Source of the DNA: Lysobacteraceae bacterium | GTDB lineage: Bacteria; Pseudomonadota; Gammaproteobacteria; Xanthomonadales; Xanthomonadaceae | Direction: 5' to 3' | Assembly (NCBI GenBank): GCA_003449515.1 | Contig: DMHI01000208.1 | Span: 724 to 6,966, forward strand | Length of the DNA stretch: 6,243 nt | Part shown: positions 1 through 6,243 of the stretch, piece by piece | Position numbering within the stretch: the first letter of the stretch is position 1 | Layout of the letters: every line of letters begins with the position of its first letter | Notes under the pieces: model-generated | Seen by the model: the letters and a program-made list of their open reading frames with translations, nothing else | Told to the model about the DNA's origin: nothing | Database searches by the model: none | Made by a program: the position numbers and the translations under genes

Positions 1-41
1 CGAGCGCGAACGCTAGCATCCGGCCATGGCAGCGCCAACGC

Positions 42-70
42 TTGCCATCCGGGATTCACGCACTTATCTA
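42..70 (+). promoter_or_regulatory. possible sigma-70 promoter for hrcA
   Basis: TTGCCA (42-47, five of six matches to TTGACA) is separated by 17 nt from TATCTA (65-70, three of six matches to TATAAT). A transcript starting about 7 nt after the -10 would begin at or next to the ATG at 77, giving a leaderless or nearly leaderless hrcA mRNA. This fits the absence of a Shine-Dalgarno sequence before that ATG. The -10 match is poor, and further promoters or a CIRCE operator could lie left of the window. Confidence 0.3.
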
Positions 71-76
71 TGCGAC

Positions 77-1126
77 ATGAGCCCGTCGTCCCACCGCCTC
101 GACCCGCGCGCGCGCCAGCTGCTGCGCTCCCTCGTGCACCAGTACATCGAGCACGGCGAGCCGGTGGGCTCGCGCACGCTGGCCAAGCAGTCCGGGCTGG
201 ACGTCAGTGCGGCCACCATCCGCAACATCATGGCCGACTTGGAGGAGCTGGGCCTCGTCGCCGCGCCGCACACCAGCGCGGGCCGCATCCCGACCTCGCA
301 CGGCTACCGGGTGTTCGTCGACAGCCTGATCGAGCTGCCGCAGCCGGACGAGGGCCTGGTGCGCCAGCTGTCGCAGCAGCTGCCGCAGGGGCAGGGCACG
401 CAGGGGCTTCTCGCGGGCGCCACGGAGCTGCTGTCGTCGATGAGCCATTCGGTGGGCGTGGTCACGGTGCCGCAGCGCGCCGCCTTCGCCTTCCGCCACA
501 TCGAGTTCGTGCCGATCGACGCCCACCGCGTGCTGGTGGTCCTCGTCTTCATGGACCACGAGGTGCAGAACCGCATCATCCAGACCCGCCGCCCGTACTC
601 GCCGGAGGAACTGGAGCAGACCTCGAACTACCTCAACCGCCACTACGCCGGGCGCGGCTGGGCGGAGATCCGCGCCGCCTTGCTGGCCGATCTGAAGGCC
701 GCCCGCTCCGAGCTGGAGCGCACGCTCTCGGCGGCCGTCGAGCTATCCGAACAGGTGCTGCCCGAGGGCGACGACGACGTGCTGATGGCCGGCCAGACCC
801 GGCTGATGGGCAGCCCCGACATGAACGACGTCGAGCGGCTGCGGCATCTGTTCGACGCCTTCGCGCAGAAGCGCGAGATCCTCGGCCTGCTGGAGCGCTG
901 CGCGCGGGCGCAGGGCGTGCGCATCTTCATCGGCGAGGAAACCGGCCTCGCCCCGCTGGGCGGCTGCACCGTGGTGACGGCCCCCTACGCCGTGAACGGC
1001 CGCGTGCTGGGCGTGCTGGGCGTCATCGGCCCGACCCGGATGGCCTACGAGCAGGTGATCCCGATGGTGCAGGCCACCGCCGAGCTGGTGGGTCAGGCCT
1101 TGAAACCCTCCGCGGCCGCCCCATAA
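77..1126 (+). CDS. hrcA: HrcA, heat-inducible transcription repressor
   Basis: HrcA is a dimeric cytoplasmic repressor that binds CIRCE operators of groESL/dnaK operons; its activity depends on GroEL. The protein is 349 aa from this start, a normal family length. Residues about 8-80 form the winged-helix DNA-binding domain (LDPRARQLLR, EPVGSRTLAKQSGLDVSAAT, IRNIMADLEELGL, TSAGRIPTSHGYRVFVD). The rest is the GAF-like and dimerisation part, with the conserved LMAGQTRLMG, FIGEETG and GVLGVIGPTRMAYE blocks near the C-terminus. An in-frame ATG at 26 would add 17 residues (MAAPTLAIRDSRTYLCD) that do not look like HrcA. I chose 77 because family members begin just before LDPRAR, though neither ATG has a clear ribosome site. 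The TAA stop at 1124-1126 is part of the -10 of the downstream sigma-32 promoter. hrcA is first in the hrcA-grpE-dnaK-dnaJ order typical of Xanthomonadales. Confidence 0.96.
   Translation: MSPSSHRLDPRARQLLRSLVHQYIEHGEPVGSRTLAKQSGLDVSAATIRNIMADLEELGLVAAPHTSAGRIPTSHGYRVFVDSLIELPQPDEGLVRQLSQQLPQGQGTQGLLAGATELLSSMSHSVGVVTVPQRAAFAFRHIEFVPIDAHRVLVVLVFMDHEVQNRIIQTRRPYSPEELEQTSNYLNRHYAGRGWAEIRAALLADLKAARSELERTLSAAVELSEQVLPEGDDDVLMAGQTRLMGSPDMNDVERLRHLFDAFAQKREILGLLERCARAQGVRIFIGEETGLAPLGGCTVVTAPYAVNGRVLGVLGVIGPTRMAYEQVIPMVQATAELVGQALKPSAAAP
1099..1126 (+). promoter_or_regulatory. sigma-32 (RpoH) heat-shock promoter for grpE-dnaK
   Basis: CTTGAAA at 1099-1105 matches the sigma-32 -35 consensus exactly. 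After a 13-nt spacer, CCCCATAA at 1119-1126 matches seven of eight positions of the CCCCATNT -10. Both elements lie in the last codons and stop of hrcA (…ALKPSAAAP stop). The start of transcription would be about 1133, roughly 58 nt before grpE. This would let grpE and dnaK respond to heat through RpoH independently of the promoter upstream of hrcA. The motif match is seen directly; activity is inferred. Confidence 0.75.
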
Positions 1127-1137
1127 ACCGGATTGAA

Positions 1138-1153
1138 CGGCGGCGATCCGCCG
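1138..1153 (+). other. hairpin at predicted 5' end of grpE mRNA
   Basis: Perfect 6-bp inverted repeat CGGCGG-CGAT-CCGCCG between hrcA and grpE. No T-run follows, so it is not an intrinsic terminator. If the sigma-32 promoter starts near 1133, this stem-loop would sit almost at the 5' end of the transcript, where it could slow 5'-dependent decay. It could equally be a processing point in an hrcA-grpE transcript. Confidence 0.5.
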
Positions 1154-1190
1154 CAATCGCACGGCTACCACGGTGGCCCAAGGACAACCC

Positions 1191-1727
1191 ATGAACCACG
1201 AGCACGAGCCGGCCGATCCGGCCGAGGCCCCGGAAGGCGCTGCGCCGGGCGAGCGCACCTCCAACGATTCCGCGCTGGAGATCGAGAACGCCGAGCTGCG
1301 CATGGCGCTGGCCGAGTTGCGCGAGCAGACCCTGCGCGAGCGCGCCGAGCTGGAGAACCAGCGCCGCCGCATGGCGCGCGAAGTGGAGAGCGCGCGCAAG
1401 TTCGCCAACGAGCGCCTGCTGGGCGAGCTGCTGCCGGTGTTCGACAGCCTGCACGCCGGCCTCAAGGCCGCGGGTTCGGAGGCGCATCCGCTCAAGGAGG
1501 GCCTCGAGCTGACCCTGCGCCAGCTCTTGAAGACCGCCAGCGACAACGGACTGGCCGAGCTCGACCCGAAAGGCGAGGCCTTCAATCCCGAGTTCCACCA
1601 GGCCGTGACCCAGCTGCCCAGCGCCGACGCCGCGCCGGGCACCGTGCTCGACGTGTTCCAGAAGGGCTACGTGCTCAACGAACGCCTGCTGCGCCCGGCG
1701 CTGGTGGTCGTGGCGGCGGACGCCTGA
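1191..1727 (+). CDS. grpE: GrpE, nucleotide exchange factor for DnaK
   Basis: GrpE is a homodimer that releases ADP from DnaK and thereby restarts its substrate cycle; it also acts as a thermosensor. The protein is 178 aa. Residues 1-28 are an acidic, disordered-looking tail; about 29-75 form the long coiled-coil helix (ALEIENAELRMALAELREQ onward); 76-115 hold the helix-bundle segment RLLGELLPVFDSLHAGL; 120-176 form the beta domain with the family signature VLDVFQKGYVLNERLLRPALV. I chose the ATG at 1191 because AAGGA at 1180-1184 lies 6 nt upstream. An in-frame GTG at 1173 would add six residues (MAQGQP) and has no better ribosome site. The gene lies 64 nt after hrcA and is predicted to be heat-induced from the promoter inside the hrcA 3' end. 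Confidence 0.96.
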   Translation: MNHEHEPADPAEAPEGAAPGERTSNDSALEIENAELRMALAELREQTLRERAELENQRRRMAREVESARKFANERLLGELLPVFDSLHAGLKAAGSEAHPLKEGLELTLRQLLKTASDNGLAELDPKGEAFNPEFHQAVTQLPSADAAPGTVLDVFQKGYVLNERLLRPALVVVAADA

Positions 1728-1743
1728 CGACGACTGAACCGGC

Positions 1744-1760
1744 CGCGCGTTCGACGCGCG
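1744..1760 (+). other. GC-rich hairpin after grpE
   Basis: Perfect 7-bp inverted repeat CGCGCGT-TCG-ACGCGCG, beginning 16 nt after the grpE stop; two more outer G-C pairs are possible across one mismatch. The sequence after it has no T-run, so it is unlikely to be a full intrinsic terminator. It could attenuate, stabilise the 3' end of grpE mRNA or be an RNA-processing site that sets grpE and dnaK levels apart. Confidence 0.5.
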
Positions 1761-1776
1761 ACCGGCGTGACGAGGG

Positions 1777-1803
1777 CTTGAAACCCCGCGTTGCGCACCT
1801 ACT
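1777..1803 (+). promoter_or_regulatory. possible second sigma-32 promoter, for dnaK
   Basis: CTTGAAA at 1777-1783 is a perfect sigma-32 -35, part of the 10-mer CTTGAAACCC that also occurs in the promoter before grpE. The best -10 candidate is CACCTACT at 1796-1803 after a 12-nt spacer, matching CCCCATNT only in part. The predicted start is about 1810, some 52 nt before dnaK. A dedicated promoter would explain extra DnaK relative to GrpE. The -35 is convincing and the -10 is weak. Confidence 0.5.
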
Positions 1804-1819
1804 TTCCAGCCATCAGTGA

Positions 1820-1836
1820 CCGGCGCCGCGCGCCGG
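1820..1836 (+). other. GC-rich hairpin in dnaK leader
   Basis: Perfect 7-bp inverted repeat CCGGCGC-CGC-GCGCCGG, ending 14 nt before the AGGAG ribosome site of dnaK. In a transcript from the predicted promoter at 1777-1803 it would sit about 10 nt from the 5' end, the same arrangement as the hairpin before grpE. A stabilising or translation-tuning role is inferred. It does not cover the Shine-Dalgarno sequence. Confidence 0.5.
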
Positions 1837-1861
1837 ACGAATCGAACAACAGGAGACTCCC

Positions 1862-3772
<1,911 letters not shown>

Positions 3773-3775
3773 TAA

Positions 3776-3782
3776 GTTTTTG
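3776..3782 (+). repeat. left copy of 7-bp direct repeat GTTTTTG
   Basis: GTTTTTG lies 4 nt after the dnaK stop and recurs at 6049-6055, on the far side of the R-M cassette. Joining the flanks across one copy would leave a dnaK-dnaJ gap of about 67 nt, a plausible ancestral spacing. The repeat is short and T-rich, so chance is a real alternative. The same stretch also contains a weak 5-bp inverted repeat, GTAAG (3772-3776) with CTTAC (3784-3788). Confidence 0.25.
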
Positions 3783-3803
3783 GCTTACAACTACGGAGAC
3801 TCC

Positions 3804-4688
3804 ATGATGGCACCGCCCGGGAAGGAACGCACCTTTAGGGAGTACAAGCCAGAAGCTGAGGCGTGGATAACGTTGGCGACAGGGGAGTACTACCCGGATG
3901 TCCTGTCCGACGCATGCCGACTTTATGAGCCTGTCCTCGTTGAGTTTGGGGCGTTGCTGCGTGTCTCGCACTCGTCCGTGAATCTCTTCGAGTCGATCAT
4001 GGAGACATCCAATACTTGGATGCGTACGCAGCTTTGCCGTGTCTTCAAGAAGTACGTGAGCCCGCAGACACCTGTTGAGATGCTGAAGCGAAAGTCCGAT
4101 GCGTCGAAGATCAGTCTTCAGTTCGGAGATGGTTTCCGAAAAGTGGCGGAGGTGCAGCATAGGTTTAGCGCGCGCCCAATCCCGGATGAAGCTTTGTGCG
4201 CAATTCTTTGGGAGTACAAAGACCGCGGAAAGAAGGGCTACGACTTGACGGAGCGCCTCTTCGGCATGCTGCAAGCCCAGCATCCCGGCCTGTCCGTGGT
4301 TGGCCCTGAGCGGGCTGGGAAAGACGTGCTGCTTGGGAAGGTTTTTCAGAACTACCCGAAGCCCGACCGGCCTGTGGACTTTGTCATTTCCGACGGCCCC
4401 GAGGTCTTGGCGATCGGCTTGGCACGTTACGACTCCGATAGAGGAGGAGCGCAAGAAGACGATCGAACCGGGCAATACCGCGAGGTTGCACAGGAGATTC
4501 TCGCGTATGCGGACACGAACGGCTTACCGCACCTCAAGGTGATCTACGTAAACGACGGTCCAGGCCTTTTGCTCGGCTCAATGTGGAATGACTATTCCTA
4601 CATTGAGGATCAGTGGCCCGGACGCGTGAAGGTAGTTACGTTGCGGATGGTTCCGGAGCGGGTCACTGAATCTTGGTTGAGGGGCTGA
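3804..4688 (+). CDS. probable Type II restriction endonuclease
   Basis: A 294-aa soluble protein, with no signal or membrane segment, encoded directly before a DNA methyltransferase. I infer a restriction endonuclease mainly from this pairing and do not recognise its named family or target site. The C-terminal third looks like the functional core: GPERAGKDVLLG (167-178), PVDFVI (190-195) and the polar segment GLARYDSDRGGAQEDDRTG (205-223), followed by a predicted helix and strand (EVAQEILAYA, LKVIYVNDGPG). The layout (Asp in PVDF, strand, then a strand carrying ARYDSD) resembles a PD-(D/E)XK core, but no canonical ExK is present. The ATG at 3804 is chosen because GGAG at 3795-3798 lies 5 nt upstream; a second ATG follows at once (3807). 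Reading further upstream in frame would overlap dnaK with an Arg-rich out-of-frame sequence. The gene starts 31 nt after dnaK and ends one base before the methyltransferase ATG, so the pair is translationally close. Its lower G+C and mixed third positions contrast with dnaK and suggest transfer. Confidence 0.72.
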   Translation: MMAPPGKERTFREYKPEAEAWITLATGEYYPDVLSDACRLYEPVLVEFGALLRVSHSSVNLFESIMETSNTWMRTQLCRVFKKYVSPQTPVEMLKRKSDASKISLQFGDGFRKVAEVQHRFSARPIPDEALCAILWEYKDRGKKGYDLTERLFGMLQAQHPGLSVVGPERAGKDVLLGKVFQNYPKPDRPVDFVISDGPEVLAIGLARYDSDRGGAQEDDRTGQYREVAQEILAYADTNGLPHLKVIYVNDGPGLLLGSMWNDYSYIEDQWPGRVKVVTLRMVPERVTESWLRG

Positions 4689-4689
4689 T

Positions 4690-5958
4690 ATGGCCGTTCC
4701 AGTCACTGGCAGGGGTAAGCGCATCGTCGGTCCGGATGTGTCCCATGCGGCCCGGGATTTTCGACTCGATTACTCGGGGAAGAAGTCTGCGGAGCAGATT
4801 CTTGCTACAGCGCCTGGGCAATTTGAACCCAGTGATACCTACTGCAGAGGTGAGAATCGGCTGTATCACGCGGACAATCTGCCTGTTTTGGCTGCCTTGG
4901 CAAACGACAAATCAGTCCACGGCAAACTGAAGCTTGTCTACATTGATCCGCCTTTCGCAACTGCCGCAGCTTTCGAGTCTCGGAAGCAACAGCATGCTTA
5001 CGACGATCACCTCGTCGGGCCCGCGTTTGTCGAATCTCTTAGAGAGCGCCTGATTCTTCTACATCACCTACTCGCTGACGACGGATCGCTCTATCTCCAT
5101 CTCGATGAGAGGATGATTTTTCATTTTCGAGTTGTCCTCGACGAGATCTTTGGCGCGCAGAATTTTCGCAATTGCATCACGCGAAAGAAGTGCAACCCCA
5201 AGAACTACACGCGCAAGTCCTTTGGGAATGTAGCTGACTACATCCTCTTCTATTCGAAGACGGAGAACTACATTTGGAATCGACCCATTGAACCTTGGGA
5301 TGATGCGCGAGCAGTAAAGGAGTACCCCTGCATCGATGAGCGTGGCCGTAGGTACAAGAAGGTCCCTGTGCACGCTCCCGGTGAACGAAATGGAGAGACA
5401 GGTAAGCCGTGGCGCGGAATGATGCCGCCGCCAGGCAAGCATTGGCAGTACACGCCCGCTTCGCTTGATCAAATGGATGCGCGTGGCGAAATCTACTGGT
5501 CGCCGACTGGCAATCCTCGTCGAAAGATATACTTGGAAAACAGTGCTGGTGTTCCGCTCCAGGACATCTGGATGGACGTGCGTGATGCACACAATCAGAA
5601 CATTCACGTCACTGGATATCCAACTGAGAAGAATCCGACGCTCTTGTCGAGAATCATCGAGGCGTCATCGAATCCAGATGATCTGATCATGGATTGTTAC
5701 GCTGGTTCAGGGACCACCCTTGATGTCGCGTCTAGTCTCGGACGCCGTTGGATCGGCGTAGATCGAAGCGAGGAGTCCATCAGGACAATTCTTCATCGCC
5801 TTACTCACGGCATGGAGAGGATGGGCGATTTCGTTAGTGGGACTCCCCAGTCGAGAGCCTTACCACTCTTCAGCGTTATGGATTTCACCCTCTACAAAGA
5901 AGTCGAGAGCGCGAAGCTGTTCTCTTCGGCGCGCGTAGACGGTGCGTGTGAGGCTTAG
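4690..5958 (+). CDS. beta-class DNA amino-methyltransferase (probably N6-adenine)
   Basis: This 422-aa enzyme is predicted to transfer a methyl group from S-adenosylmethionine to DNA, protecting the host against the endonuclease encoded just upstream. The N-terminal lead-in ENRLYHADNLPVLAAL (55-70) precedes catalytic motif IV, DPPF (86-89). DGSLYLHLDE (131-140) follows. Residues about 160-300 form the variable target-recognition region (GKPWRGMMPPPGKHW, EIYWSP, GVPLQDIWMDV). The cofactor-binding part is C-terminal: YPTEKNP (310-316) with motif X, motif I DCYAGSGTT (335-343), then RRWIGVDRS (352-360) with acidic D358. The order IV-recognition-X-I is that of beta-class enzymes. DPPF rather than SPPY favours N6-adenine over N4-cytosine. 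GAGGGG (4679-4684) lies 5 nt before the ATG. Composition is clearly lower in G+C than the chaperone genes: 24 of 60 bases at 5221-5280, against 40 of 60 at dnaK 2701-2760. The recognition sequence cannot be read from the protein. Confidence 0.93.
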   Translation: MAVPVTGRGKRIVGPDVSHAARDFRLDYSGKKSAEQILATAPGQFEPSDTYCRGENRLYHADNLPVLAALANDKSVHGKLKLVYIDPPFATAAAFESRKQQHAYDDHLVGPAFVESLRERLILLHHLLADDGSLYLHLDERMIFHFRVVLDEIFGAQNFRNCITRKKCNPKNYTRKSFGNVADYILFYSKTENYIWNRPIEPWDDARAVKEYPCIDERGRRYKKVPVHAPGERNGETGKPWRGMMPPPGKHWQYTPASLDQMDARGEIYWSPTGNPRRKIYLENSAGVPLQDIWMDVRDAHNQNIHVTGYPTEKNPTLLSRIIEASSNPDDLIMDCYAGSGTTLDVASSLGRRWIGVDRSEESIRTILHRLTHGMERMGDFVSGTPQSRALPLFSVMDFTLYKEVESAKLFSSARVDGACEA

Positions 5959-5970
5959 GCGGGAGCCGCC
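5958..5970 (+). other. small hairpin at methyltransferase stop
   Basis: GGCGG-GAG-CCGCC forms a perfect 5-bp stem that starts on the last base of the TAG stop. No T-run follows. It could be a weak pause or 3'-end stabiliser but is not a convincing terminator, which is consistent with read-through into dnaJ. Confidence 0.35.
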
Positions 5971-6048
5971 GAAGTCGCACGCAGCATGGGAAGGTCCCCT
6001 GGGAGCCTCGTGGTATTTGGGCCTGGGCGACATCGAAGTTTGCGGGGC

Positions 6049-6055
6049 GTTTTTG
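6049..6055 (+). repeat. right copy of 7-bp direct repeat GTTTTTG
   Basis: Second copy of the heptamer found at 3776-3782. If these are insertion borders, the acquired DNA is about 3783-6055 and the repeat-rich block before dnaJ is ancestral. The T-run has no stem immediately upstream, so I do not call it a terminator. Chance similarity is possible. Confidence 0.25.
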
Positions 6056-6103
6056 ATCACTTGACGTGGTCAACGTCTCGTTGGTGATGGGGTTGACGTG
6101 ATC
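6055..6103 (+). repeat. nested inverted and direct repeats before dnaJ
   Basis: GATCAC (6055-6060) and GTCAAC (6069-6074) are the reverse complements of adjoining GTGATC (6098-6103) and GTTGAC (6092-6097), so a long stem with one 8-nt bulge can form. The bulge, TTGACGTG (6061-6068), recurs directly at 6093-6100. Within the left arm TTGAC-GTG-GTCAA (6061-6073) is itself a palindrome. The first TTGACG could serve as a -35, with GGTGAT (6083-6088) as a weak -10 after 16 nt. The block could be an operator, a dnaJ promoter or an RNA structure; the right arm ends one base before the dnaJ ribosome site. Confidence 0.5.
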
Positions 6104-6112
6104 GGAGCGGCG

Positions 6113-6243
6113 ATGAGCAAGCGGGACTACTACGAAGTGCTGGGCGTTCCGAAGAGCGCGTCAGAGGACGAGCTCAAGAAGGCCTACCGCCGCTTGGCGA
6201 TGAAGCACCACCCCGACCGCAACCCCGGCGACAAGGCGGCGGA
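6113..6243 (+). CDS. dnaJ: DnaJ (Hsp40) co-chaperone, N-terminal fragment
   Basis: DnaJ delivers unfolded clients to DnaK and stimulates its ATPase through the J-domain. Only the first 43 codons are in the window; the gene continues past the right edge. The visible part is a typical J-domain: MSKRDYYEVLGV, helix II ELKKAYRRLAMK, and the essential HPD at residues 33-35, followed by RNPGDK. GGAG at 6104-6107 lies 5 nt before the ATG. An in-frame GTG at 6098 is less likely because it lacks a ribosome site and would add residues not usual in DnaJ. The gene is separated from dnaK by the R-M cassette, so its heat induction depends on read-through or on a promoter in the repeat block just upstream. 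Confidence 0.97.
   Translation, partial: MSKRDYYEVLGVPKSASEDELKKAYRRLAMKHHPDRNPGDKAA

Noticed and set aside
4302..4325. Walker A-like GPERAGKD in the endonuclease
   Set aside because: The Ser/Thr after GK is replaced by Asp, and there is no Walker B or other ATPase motif; a coincidental match.
4569..4598. TTGCTC-N18-TATTCC as a methyltransferase promoter inside the endonuclease gene
   Set aside because: Both elements match the sigma-70 consensus poorly and the spacer is long; not enough to call.
6041..6054. GC-rich stretch followed by five T as a possible terminator
   Set aside because: No inverted repeat ends at the T-run on either strand, so no intrinsic-terminator stem can form.
5986..6087. 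33-codon open frame (MGRSPGSLVVFGPGRH...) between the methyltransferase and dnaJ
   Set aside because: No ribosome site, no recognisable domain, and its end runs through the repeat block. I treat it as chance in non-coding DNA; a search for repeated copies elsewhere in the genome would be needed to revive it.

Overview
The window carries a high-GC proteobacterial heat-shock operon in the order hrcA - grpE - dnaK - dnaJ, all on the + strand. A two-gene restriction-modification (R-M) cassette sits between dnaK and dnaJ. The gene order, the HrcA sequence (N-terminal LDPRARQLLR, C-terminal GVLGVIGP.RMAY) and the DnaK C-terminal half (QGERDQARFNKSLARFDL, end DDVVDAEFTEVKKD) resemble Xanthomonadales (Xanthomonas/Lysobacter-like Gammaproteobacteria). 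That assignment is from memory of the families, not from a search.

Layout: hrcA (77-1126) encodes the CIRCE-binding repressor. A near-perfect sigma-32 promoter (CTTGAAA, 13 nt, CCCCATAA) is embedded in the last codons and stop of hrcA, followed by a small hairpin and grpE (1191-1727). The 134-nt grpE-dnaK gap holds two GC-rich hairpins and a second CTTGAAACCC element, so dnaK (1862-3772) may have its own heat-inducible promoter. No CIRCE operator is visible in the window; if one exists it lies upstream of hrcA.

Right after the intact dnaK stop, base composition and codon use change. Positions 3804-4688 encode a 294-aa protein that I interpret as a Type II-like restriction endonuclease. One base later, 4690-5958 encodes a beta-class DNA amino-methyltransferase, probably N6-adenine, with DPPF and AGSGTT motifs. 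A 154-nt spacer with nested inverted and direct repeats follows, and then dnaJ starts at 6113 and runs off the window after the J-domain HPD motif.

The chaperone genes are collinear and would normally be co-expressed: DnaK as the ATPase, GrpE as nucleotide exchange factor, DnaJ as co-chaperone, HrcA as repressor. The R-M pair is same-strand, begins 31 nt after dnaK and has no obvious promoter of its own, so it probably rides on heat-shock transcription. dnaJ then depends on read-through of the cassette or on a promoter in the repeat-rich spacer. This placement is the most interesting feature of the window. A 7-bp direct repeat (GTTTTTG) at 3776-3782 and 6049-6055 may mark the insertion borders, but the evidence is weak.
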